From: Verrucomicrobiales bacterium
GTDB lineage: Bacteria > Verrucomicrobiota > Verrucomicrobiia > Verrucomicrobiales > SLCJ01
Assembly: GCA_024636835.1 (NCBI GenBank)
Contig: JAGXGH010000096.1
Coordinates: 1 to 53,441, forward strand
Reading direction: 5' to 3'
DNA length: 53,441 nucleotides
Of the stretch, positions 33,001-40,982 are shown in pieces; positions within the stretch are counted from its first letter, which is position 1, and each line of letters starts with the position of its first letter. The notes beneath the pieces are model-generated. The model saw only the letters and a program-made list of their open reading frames with translations. It did not search any database and had not been told where the DNA came from. The position numbers and the translations under genes were made by a program.

Positions 33001-34131
33001 TTACTTCGTTTCTGGTGCTAGGGCATTTGCGAATGCCACACCGATCTTGCCGAGGATCTTTGCTGACCCCATGTAGTGGAAGTCCGCTTGGGAAACCGCC
33101 ATTCTATAGAGTTCCTCCTCCTCGGGTGTTGAGAAAATCGAGGCCCGAAAGGCATCGGACTTCTTCTTTCTCTCCTCGTCGCTCAGGGTTTTGTCCCTTT
33201 GTATATTCTTCAGCTGTCCTTTTGCCTTCGCCCACTTCTGGTCGAGCTCGCCGAGTTTCTTGTCCCAGAATTGCGCGGTATGGACGGCGTGAACATTGCC
33301 CTTGAACTCAGGCAATTTCGCGGGCGCAGCCATCGCTTCGCGGAAGTAGATCTGGTTGGGGGCTGACCGATAATCAGCGTCTTCCCCTTCGATATCGCCC
33401 CAAACACCGATGACTCCGATCACGAAGGGCATCTTCGGCGCATTGAATTCCTTGCGCATGTCCTTGATGAAGTGGGTAAGCAACTCACTGTAAAGATCGT
33501 AGCCGCCGCGTTCATTCCGGTTTGGGTAGGCGTCCTTACCCAACATATCATTCCATCCTTGGAACCAGACGAAGCCAGCAATTTCAAATCCTTCTTTGGG
33601 GTCATAGTCCGGGTAAACGCGCTCGATGTTTGCGAGCACGTCTTTGACGTGTGCCACGATTTTCTGATACTCGGGGCCACCCTTTTCATTCGAGCTGTCG
33701 GTAGCAGCGCTGGGCGGGCGAAAACTGCCAGTTAGGTTACGGCCACCCCACGCGGCTTTAATGAGAAGGATAGGGTTACTCACCTGCTTTTCCATCGTGA
33801 GACCGAAGGTGTATTCCGGCCCGATTCTGGGTCCACGGCCTGCTCCGAAATCGGGTGTCAGCTTGCCTTCCCGCACTGTGTCTTCAGGTTTCCCCGTGCT
33901 CATATAGCTGATCCAGGTGCGCTCGGCGTTGCGGAGTTTGCCATTTTTGTCGAACACCAAGGCCGCCAGTTCCTTGGACTCCGGATCCTTGGCAACGTAA
34001 TCGAAGGTGCTCACGTGTGCGTTACCAACCATGTTGGATTGACCGGCAAGGATGTAAACCTTGAGGGGGGCTGCGTGAGCCGTTTGGGCTACGGCGGCGA
34101 GTAGGGCGATTTTTAAAAATGCGGTTTTCAT
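33001..34131 (-). CDS. secreted SGNH-fold acetylesterase (sialate O-acetylesterase-like), copy 1
   Basis: 376 aa. A signal peptide (MKTAFLKIALLAAVAQTAHA) is followed at once by the catalytic block YILAGQSNMVGNAH (nucleophile Ser in GQSNM), an oxyanion-type IKAAWGGRNL, FVWFQGWND, and the C-terminal Asp/His box QADFHYMGSAK. This is the DUF303/carbohydrate esterase layout. It should remove acetyl groups from glycans outside the cytoplasm. It is very similar along its whole length to the copy at 34483 and forms the left unit of a tandem duplication. It is divergent from a decayed DUF6288 5' fragment. Confidence 0.85.
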   Translation of the reverse strand: MKTAFLKIALLAAVAQTAHAAPLKVYILAGQSNMVGNAHVSTFDYVAKDPESKELAALVFDKNGKLRNAERTWISYMSTGKPEDTVREGKLTPDFGAGRGPRIGPEYTFGLTMEKQVSNPILLIKAAWGGRNLTGSFRPPSAATDSSNEKGGPEYQKIVAHVKDVLANIERVYPDYDPKEGFEIAGFVWFQGWNDMLGKDAYPNRNERGGYDLYSELLTHFIKDMRKEFNAPKMPFVIGVIGVWGDIEGEDADYRSAPNQIYFREAMAAPAKLPEFKGNVHAVHTAQFWDKKLGELDQKWAKAKGQLKNIQRDKTLSDEERKKKSDAFRASIFSTPEEEELYRMAVSQADFHYMGSAKILGKIGVAFANALAPETK

Positions 34132-34197
34132 GAGACTGTGAATGGTTTCAATGTGGCTCTTGTGAATGGCAACGCCACGAAAATGAGCTGCACATGT

Positions 34198-34213
34198 GAC
34201 CCCTTAGGTGGGT
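34198..34213. promoter_or_regulatory. GACCC-N6-GGGT palindrome, site 1
   Basis: GACCCCTTAGGTGGGT lies 67 bp before the copy-1 esterase start and 75 bp before the decayed DUF6288 start, midway between divergent genes. The same motif with 6-bp spacer is found at two other divergent pairs and in looser form before the giant protein gene. It is a candidate operator of a locus regulator. Confidence 0.5.
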
Positions 34214-34287
34214 TAGCTGGTTGCGAATGGTTATTTTACGGTTTGGCATGGATCGGCTGACCAGCAATGAAACTTATTTCAAATCAC

Positions 34288-34470
34288 ATGAAAAATTCCC
34301 TGAAATACTCCACAGTCGCCATTCTTATCATCGCTGCTCTTTTTGTTCTTAGCCAAGACCTCGATTGTGACATCGAGAGCAGAAGAGTAGGCTCCTGACC
34401 TCGCCGCCGGGGGCAAACCCGATAGCGAGTTCAGAACTTTTCTGGAGCCGACGAGAATGCACGGCAGCCC
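34288..34470 (+). pseudogene. decayed 5' fragment of a DUF6288-type gene
   Basis: From ATG 34288 the sequence parallels the start of the intact gene at 35748: MKNSLKYSTVAILIIAALF against MKHLLKNSTVAILIVAAIF. It then follows PDLAAGGKPDSE against PDLTAGGKPDTK, but with frame disruption between the two parts. A final match to the LGPTGMRG coding segment ends at about 34470, where the esterase copy 2 region begins. It is a by-product of the tandem duplication. Confidence 0.7.
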
Positions 34471-34482
34471 GTCCCATTTGGC

Positions 34483-35607
34483 TTACTTCGGATCCAGAGC
34501 CTCCGCGAATGCCACACCGATCTTGCCGAGGATCTTTGCCGACCCCATGTAGTGGAAGTCCGCCTGCGAAACCCCGCTCCTATAGAGTGCCTCTTCTTCG
34601 GGTGATGAGAAAATCGTGGCCCGGAAGGCATCGGACTTCTCCTTTCTCTCCTCGTCGCTCAGGCTTTTGTCCCTTGAGATATTCTTCAAAGTTCCTTTCG
34701 CCTTTGCCCACTTCTGGTCGAGCTCGCCGAGTTTCTTGTCCCAGAACTGCGCTGTATGGACGGCGTGAACATTGCCCTTGAACTCGGGCAGCTTCGCGGG
34801 CGCAGCCATCGCTTCGCGGAAGTAGATCTGATTGGGTGCTGACCGATAATCAGCATCTTTTCCCTCGATGTCGCCCCAAACGCCAATGACTCCGATCACG
34901 AACGGCATCTTCGGTGCATTGAATTCCTTGCGCATATCCTTGATGAAGTGGGTAAGTAATTCACTGTATAGATCGTAGCCGCCGGGTTGATTTCTATTGG
35001 GGTAGGCGTCCTTACCCAACATATCATTCCACCCTTGGAACCAGACGAAGCCGGCAATTTCATAACCCTCCTGGGGGTCGTAGTCGGGGTAAACGCGTTC
35101 GATGTTGGAGAGCACGTCTTTGACGTGTGCCACGATTTTTTGGTAATCGGGGCCACCCTTTTCATTCGAGCTGTCGGTAGCAGCGCTGGGCGGGCGAAAA
35201 CTGCCAGTTAGGTTACGGCCACCCCACGCGGCTTTAATGAGAAGGATCGGGTTACTCACCTGTTTTTCCATCGTGAGACCGAAGGTGTATTCCGGGCCGA
35301 TCTTGGGCCCTTGTTTGGATGCGCCGAAATCGGGCGTCAGCTTGCCTTCCCGCACCGTGTCTTCAGGTTTCCCAGTGCTCATATAGCTGATCCAGGTGCG
35401 CTCGGCGTTGCGGAGTTTGCCATTTTTGTCGAACACCAAGGCCGCTAGTTCCTTGGAATCAGGATCTTTGGCCACATAGTCGAAGGTACTCACGTGGGCG
35501 TGTCCTTGCATGTTGGATTGGCCAGCAAGGATGTAAACCTTGAGGGGTTCGGCGTGAGCGAGTTGCGCTACGGCGGCTAGGGCTATGGTTAGTAATGCGG
35601 TTTTCAT
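34483..35607 (-). CDS. secreted SGNH-fold acetylesterase (sialate O-acetylesterase-like), copy 2
   Basis: 374 aa from ATG 35607 (ATG 35613 would add two residues; copy 1 corresponds to the later start). A signal peptide (MKTALLTIALAAVAQLAHA) is followed by YILAGQSNMQGHAH, IKAAWGGRNL, FVWFQGWND and QADFHYMGSAK, as in copy 1. Differences are concentrated near the N-terminus, in a small insertion (DFGASKQGPKIG against DFGAGRGPRIG) and in the C-terminal helices. It is divergent from the DUF6288 gene, with site 2 of the palindrome in between. The role is probably the same deacetylation step with dosage or small specificity differences. Confidence 0.85.
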   Translation of the reverse strand: MKTALLTIALAAVAQLAHAEPLKVYILAGQSNMQGHAHVSTFDYVAKDPDSKELAALVFDKNGKLRNAERTWISYMSTGKPEDTVREGKLTPDFGASKQGPKIGPEYTFGLTMEKQVSNPILLIKAAWGGRNLTGSFRPPSAATDSSNEKGGPDYQKIVAHVKDVLSNIERVYPDYDPQEGYEIAGFVWFQGWNDMLGKDAYPNRNQPGGYDLYSELLTHFIKDMRKEFNAPKMPFVIGVIGVWGDIEGKDADYRSAPNQIYFREAMAAPAKLPEFKGNVHAVHTAQFWDKKLGELDQKWAKAKGTLKNISRDKSLSDEERKEKSDAFRATIFSSPEEEALYRSGVSQADFHYMGSAKILGKIGVAFAEALDPK

Positions 35608-35665
35608 ATACATATTTAACTACGCACCTGTGAATGGGCATGCCATAAAAATGACTATGACGTGC

Positions 35666-35681
35666 GACCCATTAGGCGGGT
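35666..35681. promoter_or_regulatory. GACCC-N6-GGGT palindrome, site 2
   Basis: GACCCATTAGGCGGGT, 59 bp before the copy-2 esterase start and 67 bp before the DUF6288 start. Same position and spacing as site 1, from which it derives by duplication; site 3 at an unrelated gene pair argues that it is functional. Confidence 0.5.
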
Positions 35682-35747
35682 CGGGTGGTGGTGAATGATG
35701 GTTTTGTCTTTCGGCGTGGATAGCTTAAATCGGGTTATACCAAACTC

Positions 35748-38381
35748 ATGAAACATCTCCTGAAGAACTCAACAGTCGCCATTTTGATCGTGGCCGCAAT
35801 TTTCTCCATAGGTCAAACAGCCAGTGCCGCACCGAGCGAAGCAGAGCAGACGCCCGACCTCACAGCCGGGGGTAAGCCTGATACCAAATCTACAATCCTT
35901 CTAGGGCCGACAGGAATGCGCGGCTGGATCTATCATCAGGGTACGAACACTTCCAAGGCGCGGCAGATTCTGGTGACCGATGTCGAGGCGGAGTCGCCGG
36001 CTCACGGCAAGATCGAGCTAGGCGATGTGATCCTCGGTGCTTCAGGCAATGGTAAAGATCCTGCTCCGTTCGATTTGGATGCGCGCAGGCAGTTGGCTGT
36101 CTCGATTGCAGATGCCGAAGCGCGGAATCCGGCCGAGTTGCGCTTGCTGGTGTGGCGGAAAGGTAAGCAGGGGGTGCTTGCACTGAAACTCAGAACGATG
36201 GGAGCATACAGCGCCACCGCACCCTTTGATTGTCCCAAGTCGGCCAAGATCCTCGAGGAAGGATTGGACTACGTGGCAAAGCAGGACGAACTGGAGAAAA
36301 ATGATAAATTCGGGAGATTCGATTGGGGGCTGATGAGCTTGATGGCTGGCAATGATCCGGCCAATCCGAAGGCAGCGGGGCGCATGAATATCGTGCGTAA
36401 GAACATTTCGAAGATTCTTGTCCCGCAGAACGAAATCGACGCGATTCTCGGCGGGGCAGTCGAAACCCGATCAAAAATTCCATGGGGACGCGGGCACAAC
36501 CTGATCACCCTTACGGAGTATTACCTCCAGACCAAAGACAAGTCGGTGTTGCCTTCCATTGAAGCCTGCGCGGTTTCGATCGCCAACGGCCAGAGCATCT
36601 ACGGCACGATGGGGCACCGTTACCAAGATCTCCCGGCGGATGGAAGCCGCGGATCGATCCATGGCTATGGTCCGGTGAACTCGGCAGCCATGCCTACCTT
36701 GCTCGGGTTGGTGCTGGCGCGTGAGTGCGGGATTGACCATCCGGAGTTGGAGCCGGCTATTCAGCGCGGGGCGACGTTTTTCGGATACTACGCCGGAAAG
36801 GGAGCAATTCCGTATGGTGAGCACACCCCGGCTGTGAATAACCATGAAACCAACGGTAAGAGCGGCTTGGCTGCCTTGATCATGCGCCGGATTGAAGGCC
36901 GTGAAGAGGAGAGCGGCTTTTTTGCCAAGATGGCTGCGGCTTCATTTCCTGATCGCGAGGGCGGTCACACCGGTGCCTATTTCAATTATCAATGGGCTCC
37001 GCTCGGAGCCTACGCAGGCAGCCGGGAGGCGCTGATCATGCACTTTAAGCACATCAGTTGGCATCTCGACCTCTGTCGCCGTTGGGATGGTGGCTTCGAG
37101 TTTACAATGATCCAGGCGAAGAGAGAAATACGCGATTACAGTCAGATCGACTCATCGGTTCCGCCCTTACTCACCTACGCGGCACCCTTGCGGCGATTGA
37201 TGGTCACAGGCAAGGGACTCGATGTTGAGCTTTTGAGCAAGGCAGATGTTGAGCAGGCCGAATTTGCAGCACTTTATGATGCCAGCAAGCGCACCGAGAA
37301 GGAATTGTTGGAAGACTTTTCCTGTTGGTCGCAAAAGGTGAAACGTGATGCGGCTTCAGAGATTACGGAGCGAGGTATCAGCAGTGCAAAGCTGCTGGAG
37401 GTCTTGCTTCCAATCGCGAAGAACCCGGATAACCAGGGGCGGGTTGCCGCGTTGTGGGCGTTGGGCAAGATTGAGGACAGTGCCTCGGCCCGCGTTCTGG
37501 CAGAGAGCCTGACTGACAAGGATCCGATGATCCGGTTTGTGGCCGCTGAGTCGATGCGCTCGCTGCCTCAGGAACTGAGGATGGCTGAGGTGGAAACCAT
37601 ACTCAAAGCCTGTGCGTCCACGGCCAAGCCGGCATGGCCGCTCGACCCCGAGGATCCGGTGCAGTTTGCGCATGGTAGCCTATCCATGTTGTTGTTCTAC
37701 AATGGCAGAGCCGCTGGACCCAAGGGGGTGCTCGCGGGCAACAAGGTCAAGGACATCGACCGCTCCCTGCTCTATCCCGCCATCCGCGCGGTGGCAGGAA
37801 ATCCGGGGGGACGGTCCCGTAGCACGCTCGCGGACACCTATCCCTATCTGACGGAGGAGGATCTTGAAGCCCTGGCCGATACGGTGGTCACCTCGGTGGT
37901 CGAACGTGCACCGGCCGACTCAATGTTCAGTAAGGGAATCCGCGAGTCCGGTGTCGATTTTTTACTGAAATTTGGTTATGTAGAGTCGGATGAAGTGATC
38001 AGCTTGTTGCTCGAGGAAACGCAAGACGACCGGATGGCCAGAGACATCGAAAAAGGCAAGAAGGCCATCGGGCCAAAGCCGCCGCAAACCTTCAAAGAAA
38101 TCAGTTCCGTGACCGCCTCGCCTTCAAGCCTAAGGCTCCCCAATGGAGTCGCATCTCTCAAGGTGGAAGCCAGTGATTCGGCCAATGTGAGCAACATCTT
38201 CACTTGGAAGAAGCTCGAAGGCCCTGGCGACGCGAAGTTCCAGTCAAACGGAACCGCCGAAGCAGCATCAACCAAAGTGTCGCTGAGCGCCCCCGGCAAC
38301 TACGTCCTGGAAGTGACCATGTCCGACCCCCGCGGCCTCAGCAAGGTATCCGAGACCCTGACCCTCACGGTTGAAAAATGA
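35748..38381 (+). CDS. secreted DUF6288-type protein with PDZ-like domain
   Basis: 877 aa. A signal peptide (VAILIVAAIFSIGQTASAAP) is followed by PDLTAGGKPDTKSTILLGPT. A PDZ-like domain at about 45-150 contains ARQILVTDVEAESPAHGKIE and LGDVILGASG. A large helical region at about 150-480 contains KIPWGRGHNLITLTEYYLQT, GSIHGYGPVNSAAMPTLLGL and ISWHLDLCRRWDGGFEFTMI, and looks like an alpha-toroid. HEAT-like repeats (RVAALWALGKIEDSASARVL) are at about 540-640, and a C-terminal Ig-like domain ends in LSKVSETLTLTVEK. No activity is established; the conserved Trp, His and Asp residues in the toroid could form a catalytic pocket. Divergent from an esterase in a glycan locus, so a glycan-active enzyme is inferred. 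Confidence 0.75.
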   Translation: MKHLLKNSTVAILIVAAIFSIGQTASAAPSEAEQTPDLTAGGKPDTKSTILLGPTGMRGWIYHQGTNTSKARQILVTDVEAESPAHGKIELGDVILGASGNGKDPAPFDLDARRQLAVSIADAEARNPAELRLLVWRKGKQGVLALKLRTMGAYSATAPFDCPKSAKILEEGLDYVAKQDELEKNDKFGRFDWGLMSLMAGNDPANPKAAGRMNIVRKNISKILVPQNEIDAILGGAVETRSKIPWGRGHNLITLTEYYLQTKDKSVLPSIEACAVSIANGQSIYGTMGHRYQDLPADGSRGSIHGYGPVNSAAMPTLLGLVLARECGIDHPELEPAIQRGATFFGYYAGKGAIPYGEHTPAVNNHETNGKSGLAALIMRRIEGREEESGFFAKMAAASFPDREGGHTGAYFNYQWAPLGAYAGSREALIMHFKHISWHLDLCRRWDGGFEFTMIQAKREIRDYSQIDSSVPPLLTYAAPLRRLMVTGKGLDVELLSKADVEQAEFAALYDASKRTEKELLEDFSCWSQKVKRDAASEITERGISSAKLLEVLLPIAKNPDNQGRVAALWALGKIEDSASARVLAESLTDKDPMIRFVAAESMRSLPQELRMAEVETILKACASTAKPAWPLDPEDPVQFAHGSLSMLLFYNGRAAGPKGVLAGNKVKDIDRSLLYPAIRAVAGNPGGRSRSTLADTYPYLTEEDLEALADTVVTSVVERAPADSMFSKGIRESGVDFLLKFGYVESDEVISLLLEETQDDRMARDIEKGKKAIGPKPPQTFKEISSVTASPSSLRLPNGVASLKVEASDSANVSNIFTWKKLEGPGDAKFQSNGTAEAASTKVSLSAPGNYVLEVTMSDPRGLSKVSETLTLTVEK

Positions 38382-38600
38382 TGAGCGCCTCACGCTCTTT
38401 GCATCCCTGAACCCTTTTACTCCACTCTTTTTACTATCTGTGTCTCCCCGTTCGCTTTGCGCATGAACCGAGGGCAGGCTTTACAGAGACAGCAGCAGCA
38501 GTGGGGGCTAAGGAAGACGGGGGGTGCGTACATCGCCATCGCCAAATATTCTATGGATCTCATCAGGTGGAGCGCATTGCTGCGCGTGAGGGGAAAAGCT

Positions 38601-39671
38601 TCACTTGATCAGTGGTGCCGGACCGATTGTCCCACCCTCGACGAGAGTGACTTTGGTCCAATCCTTTCTTCGGTCCTCTTTGCCTCGTGCCACGTTGTTG
38701 GCCCACTCTACGGTACGCCGAACCCAGGGTCGGCCGTCGAAGCTCAGGTGAGTGACTGGTGGGTCGATCCACTGAAAGGCTTCGTCTGGGTCGAGGGAGA
38801 TCAGGGAAATATCCCTCGGGGACCTGATGTCGCGTCGCGCGAGAAATTGCATGGTAGCGGGCACCAGTTTCGCGTCTTCGACCAGCAGTGCGGTGGGAGG
38901 GGTCTTGTCGAAGAGCGAGCGCAAGCACTCGTGGAAACTCTGGGGATTGTCGTCCCAATCCGGCAGGTTGTAGGAGCCGGTGGCGATTCCTTGGGCCTGC
39001 AATTCCTCAAGGAACTGAAGCGGTAGCGGCCCCGGCTGGGGTTTCCTGAGCCCCTCGCGTGCCAACATCACGATGCGGTGATGGCCGAGGGCTACGAGTT
39101 GCTGCACGAATCTGGCGGTGATAGGCCCCTTCGCTGGTCCGACGCGTGCCAAAGGCAGCGATCTCACGGTCCCGAAAAAGGCGAAGGTCGGAATGGGCTG
39201 GTTGGCAAACCACTTGAGCACTTCATGATGAGCGGCCACCACGATCCATGCATCGGCGGGTGTGTTTTGGACCAAGCGTGCCACCCGCTTCGGATCCATG
39301 CGGAGGTCTGCCAGGCTTTTTGTGGTCAGCATGGTGGAATGCCCCGCCATGCTGAGGCTATGTTGGAGATCAATAATGTAGTGCAGCCTCGCATCGTAGG
39401 CGTCGAATGGCAGGATCGCCACGCGCAGCGAGGTCATTGGCGCATCGTCCGGGATGATGATACGGCGCGGTTTTCCCGGGCCTTGGATTTTCAGTAGACC
39501 CTCGCGCTCCAATAGCGTTGCAGCAGCTTCAGCTGTCTTGTGATTTACTCCCAGGCTCTCCGCAAGGCTCTTCGAGCCAGGCATCTCGCCACTAAAAGCT
39601 CCCATCAGGATCTCCCTGCGAAGATGCTCTGCCACCTGCTCGGCGATCGACATTAGTTGCAATTCTTTCAT
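38601..39671 (-). CDS. GntR-type HTH regulator with LacI-like sensor domain
   Basis: 356 aa from ATG 39671 (39680 would add three residues). An N-terminal GntR winged helix is at about 5-70 (QVAEHLRREILMGAFSGEMP, SKSLAESLGVNHKTAEAAAT, LLEREGLLKIQG). It is followed by a periplasmic-binding-type effector domain like that of LacI (VAILPFDAYDARLHYIIDLQ, ALGHHRIVMLAR, TALLVEDAKLVPATMQFLA, DISLISLDPDEAF). This architecture usually senses sugars. It is the only dedicated regulator in the locus and the likely reader of the GACCC-N6-GGGT palindromes. A TTGACT box lies about 50 bp upstream on its strand. Confidence 0.85.
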   Translation of the reverse strand: MKELQLMSIAEQVAEHLRREILMGAFSGEMPGSKSLAESLGVNHKTAEAAATLLEREGLLKIQGPGKPRRIIIPDDAPMTSLRVAILPFDAYDARLHYIIDLQHSLSMAGHSTMLTTKSLADLRMDPKRVARLVQNTPADAWIVVAAHHEVLKWFANQPIPTFAFFGTVRSLPLARVGPAKGPITARFVQQLVALGHHRIVMLAREGLRKPQPGPLPLQFLEELQAQGIATGSYNLPDWDDNPQSFHECLRSLFDKTPPTALLVEDAKLVPATMQFLARRDIRSPRDISLISLDPDEAFQWIDPPVTHLSFDGRPWVRRTVEWANNVARGKEDRRKDWTKVTLVEGGTIGPAPLIK

Positions 39672-39783
39672 TGCTAACAATCTATTTTATCATAGACGGG
39701 ACAGTCAATGGGGAAAGGCCGCGAAGCAGAGAACGGCGCTAAATCAGCACGTGTTTCCGCGTTCGCGGCGGAATCTGATTTGA

Positions 39784-40017
39784 ACAAACTATCTTAACGC
39801 TTTGGAACTGTATCGCGAGTTTTACGCAGTCATCAACGCGCTCAACAAGAATGGTTTGGCCTATTGAGTTGTGGTTGGGATCGCGCTTGTGTTTCATGCG
39901 CAGCCCCGATTTACGCGTGATATTGATATTCTGGCACGACCGGCTGATTTACCTCGGTATCGAGATGTCTTCCAAGGTCTTGGCTATTCTGAGCTCGCGC
40001 AGCCTTGGGCTTTTTAA
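39784..40017 (+). pseudogene. nucleotidyltransferase (AbiEii-like) pseudogene
   Basis: In one frame the sequence reads LELYREFYAVINALNKNGLA, Y, TGA (39865-39867), VVVGIALVFHAQPRFTRDID, ILARPADLPRYRDVFQGLGY and SELAQPWAF, then TAA. This matches the start of small nucleotidyltransferases, with GGIALxFH and the RDIDI metal-binding box. The normal GGxA box is altered to VVVGIAL, a stop interrupts the frame, and the C-terminal half is missing. No ATG is present at the start. It is a decayed gene. Confidence 0.75.
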
Positions 40018-40099
40018 AAACTGCGTTATCAGAAACTAATTATAAGAATAATTGAATGACTCCAGATCACTCTGTAATTACAGTTTCGCTTTACGAATC

Positions 40100-40825
40100 T
40101 TATCGGCGACGGCGCGATATGAATGCAAGTCCACTCAGACCTATCAGAACGGCGGAAGAAGGCTCAGGGATGACGACACTTCCATTGAACTCAAGTCCGC
40201 TGAAGACCGCGTAGTGTCCTTGGGTGACGGAGCTATCTACAAGGAAACTAACGTCATAAACTCCACCTGCACTTAGCGTTTGCGGAGTAGTCATGTTGAA
40301 GGTGAAGTCTTGTCCAGTAGCGCTATTTGGAACCAAATTTGTGAGCGAGACAGAATCCACAGCAGTCGGACCCGATGTGTTGGTGATCGTAATGGCAATA
40401 TCGGTTTTAGCATTAGTTGATAAGTTAGAGTTAGTCCCCCCATTACCCGTATGCGCTAGGTTGATCACAATATTATCAAGAATCACGTCTAAGGCTCCAA
40501 CCGTTACTGTGACCGTCGTTCCCCATTGTCCGTCGCTAGGAGATCTGCTTATATTTGTATTCCCACCGAAATATCCGTTAGCTACATGATAGGTGCCAGT
40601 TCCTGCGAACAGATGACCATCACCTTGGTTGGCTACGACGTTTTCAAGCGAGAGGCTCGTTGATGCGGTCAATCCATTTTCCACCCATGTAATATCGTCG
40701 GCCTGATCAGCATCGCTGCCATTGACTGATGCTCCTGAAAAATCAGTCGATAAAATGACCGCTGCATTAGAAGTAAGTATAGAAGCAAGAACGAAGGATG
40801 AGATAAGCAGTTTTATCTGTTTCAT
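40100..40825 (-). CDS. PEP-CTERM sorted secreted protein
   Basis: 241 aa. A signal peptide (KLLISSFVLASILTSNA) is followed by a Gly/Asn/Thr/Ser-rich beta-type body of unknown function. The C-terminal sorting tag is VIPEPSSAVLIGLSGLAFIS with RRRR, the classic PEP motif, hydrophobic helix and basic tail recognised by exosortase. The protein is expected to be anchored or processed at the envelope and possibly embedded in exopolysaccharide. No exosortase gene is in the window. It appears monocistronic and lies between the pseudogene and the acetylesterase. Confidence 0.88.
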   Translation of the reverse strand: MKQIKLLISSFVLASILTSNAAVILSTDFSGASVNGSDADQADDITWVENGLTASTSLSLENVVANQGDGHLFAGTGTYHVANGYFGGNTNISRSPSDGQWGTTVTVTVGALDVILDNIVINLAHTGNGGTNSNLSTNAKTDIAITITNTSGPTAVDSVSLTNLVPNSATGQDFTFNMTTPQTLSAGGVYDVSFLVDSSVTQGHYAVFSGLEFNGSVVIPEPSSAVLIGLSGLAFISRRRR

Positions 40826-40982
40826 GTGGTGCAGATTGTTGAGGATTTCTTCAGATGACAGCTATAGACGTTAATTAGTGGTTATCATACACACAAGAAT
40901 AAATGACGTGTCAATTATTCTTTACTAGGAGATGGGCGCAAAGGCCGCGCACGGTCGAATTTGAGTCAAACGCTTTGAATCC

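Larger units (their letters stand above)
33001..35935. repeat. tandem duplication of esterase gene plus 5' end of DUF6288 gene
   Basis: Unit 1 (33001-34470) and unit 2 (34483-about 35935) have the same order: reverse-strand esterase, intergenic region with a GACCC-N6-GGGT palindrome, then the forward-strand start of a DUF6288-type gene. In unit 1 the forward gene is only about 180 bp and decayed; in unit 2 it continues as the intact 877-aa gene. The esterase coding parts are nearly collinear, with small differences. Confidence 0.85.

Noticed and set aside
38457..39026. Forward 189-codon frame opposite the GntR/LacI regulator
   Set aside because: The reverse strand encodes a clear regulator; the forward frame has no recognisable features.
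39865..39867. Second in-frame UGA as a selenocysteine site
   Set aside because: It lies in a truncated nucleotidyltransferase remnant at a position not expected to be Cys, and the frame ends prematurely anyway.
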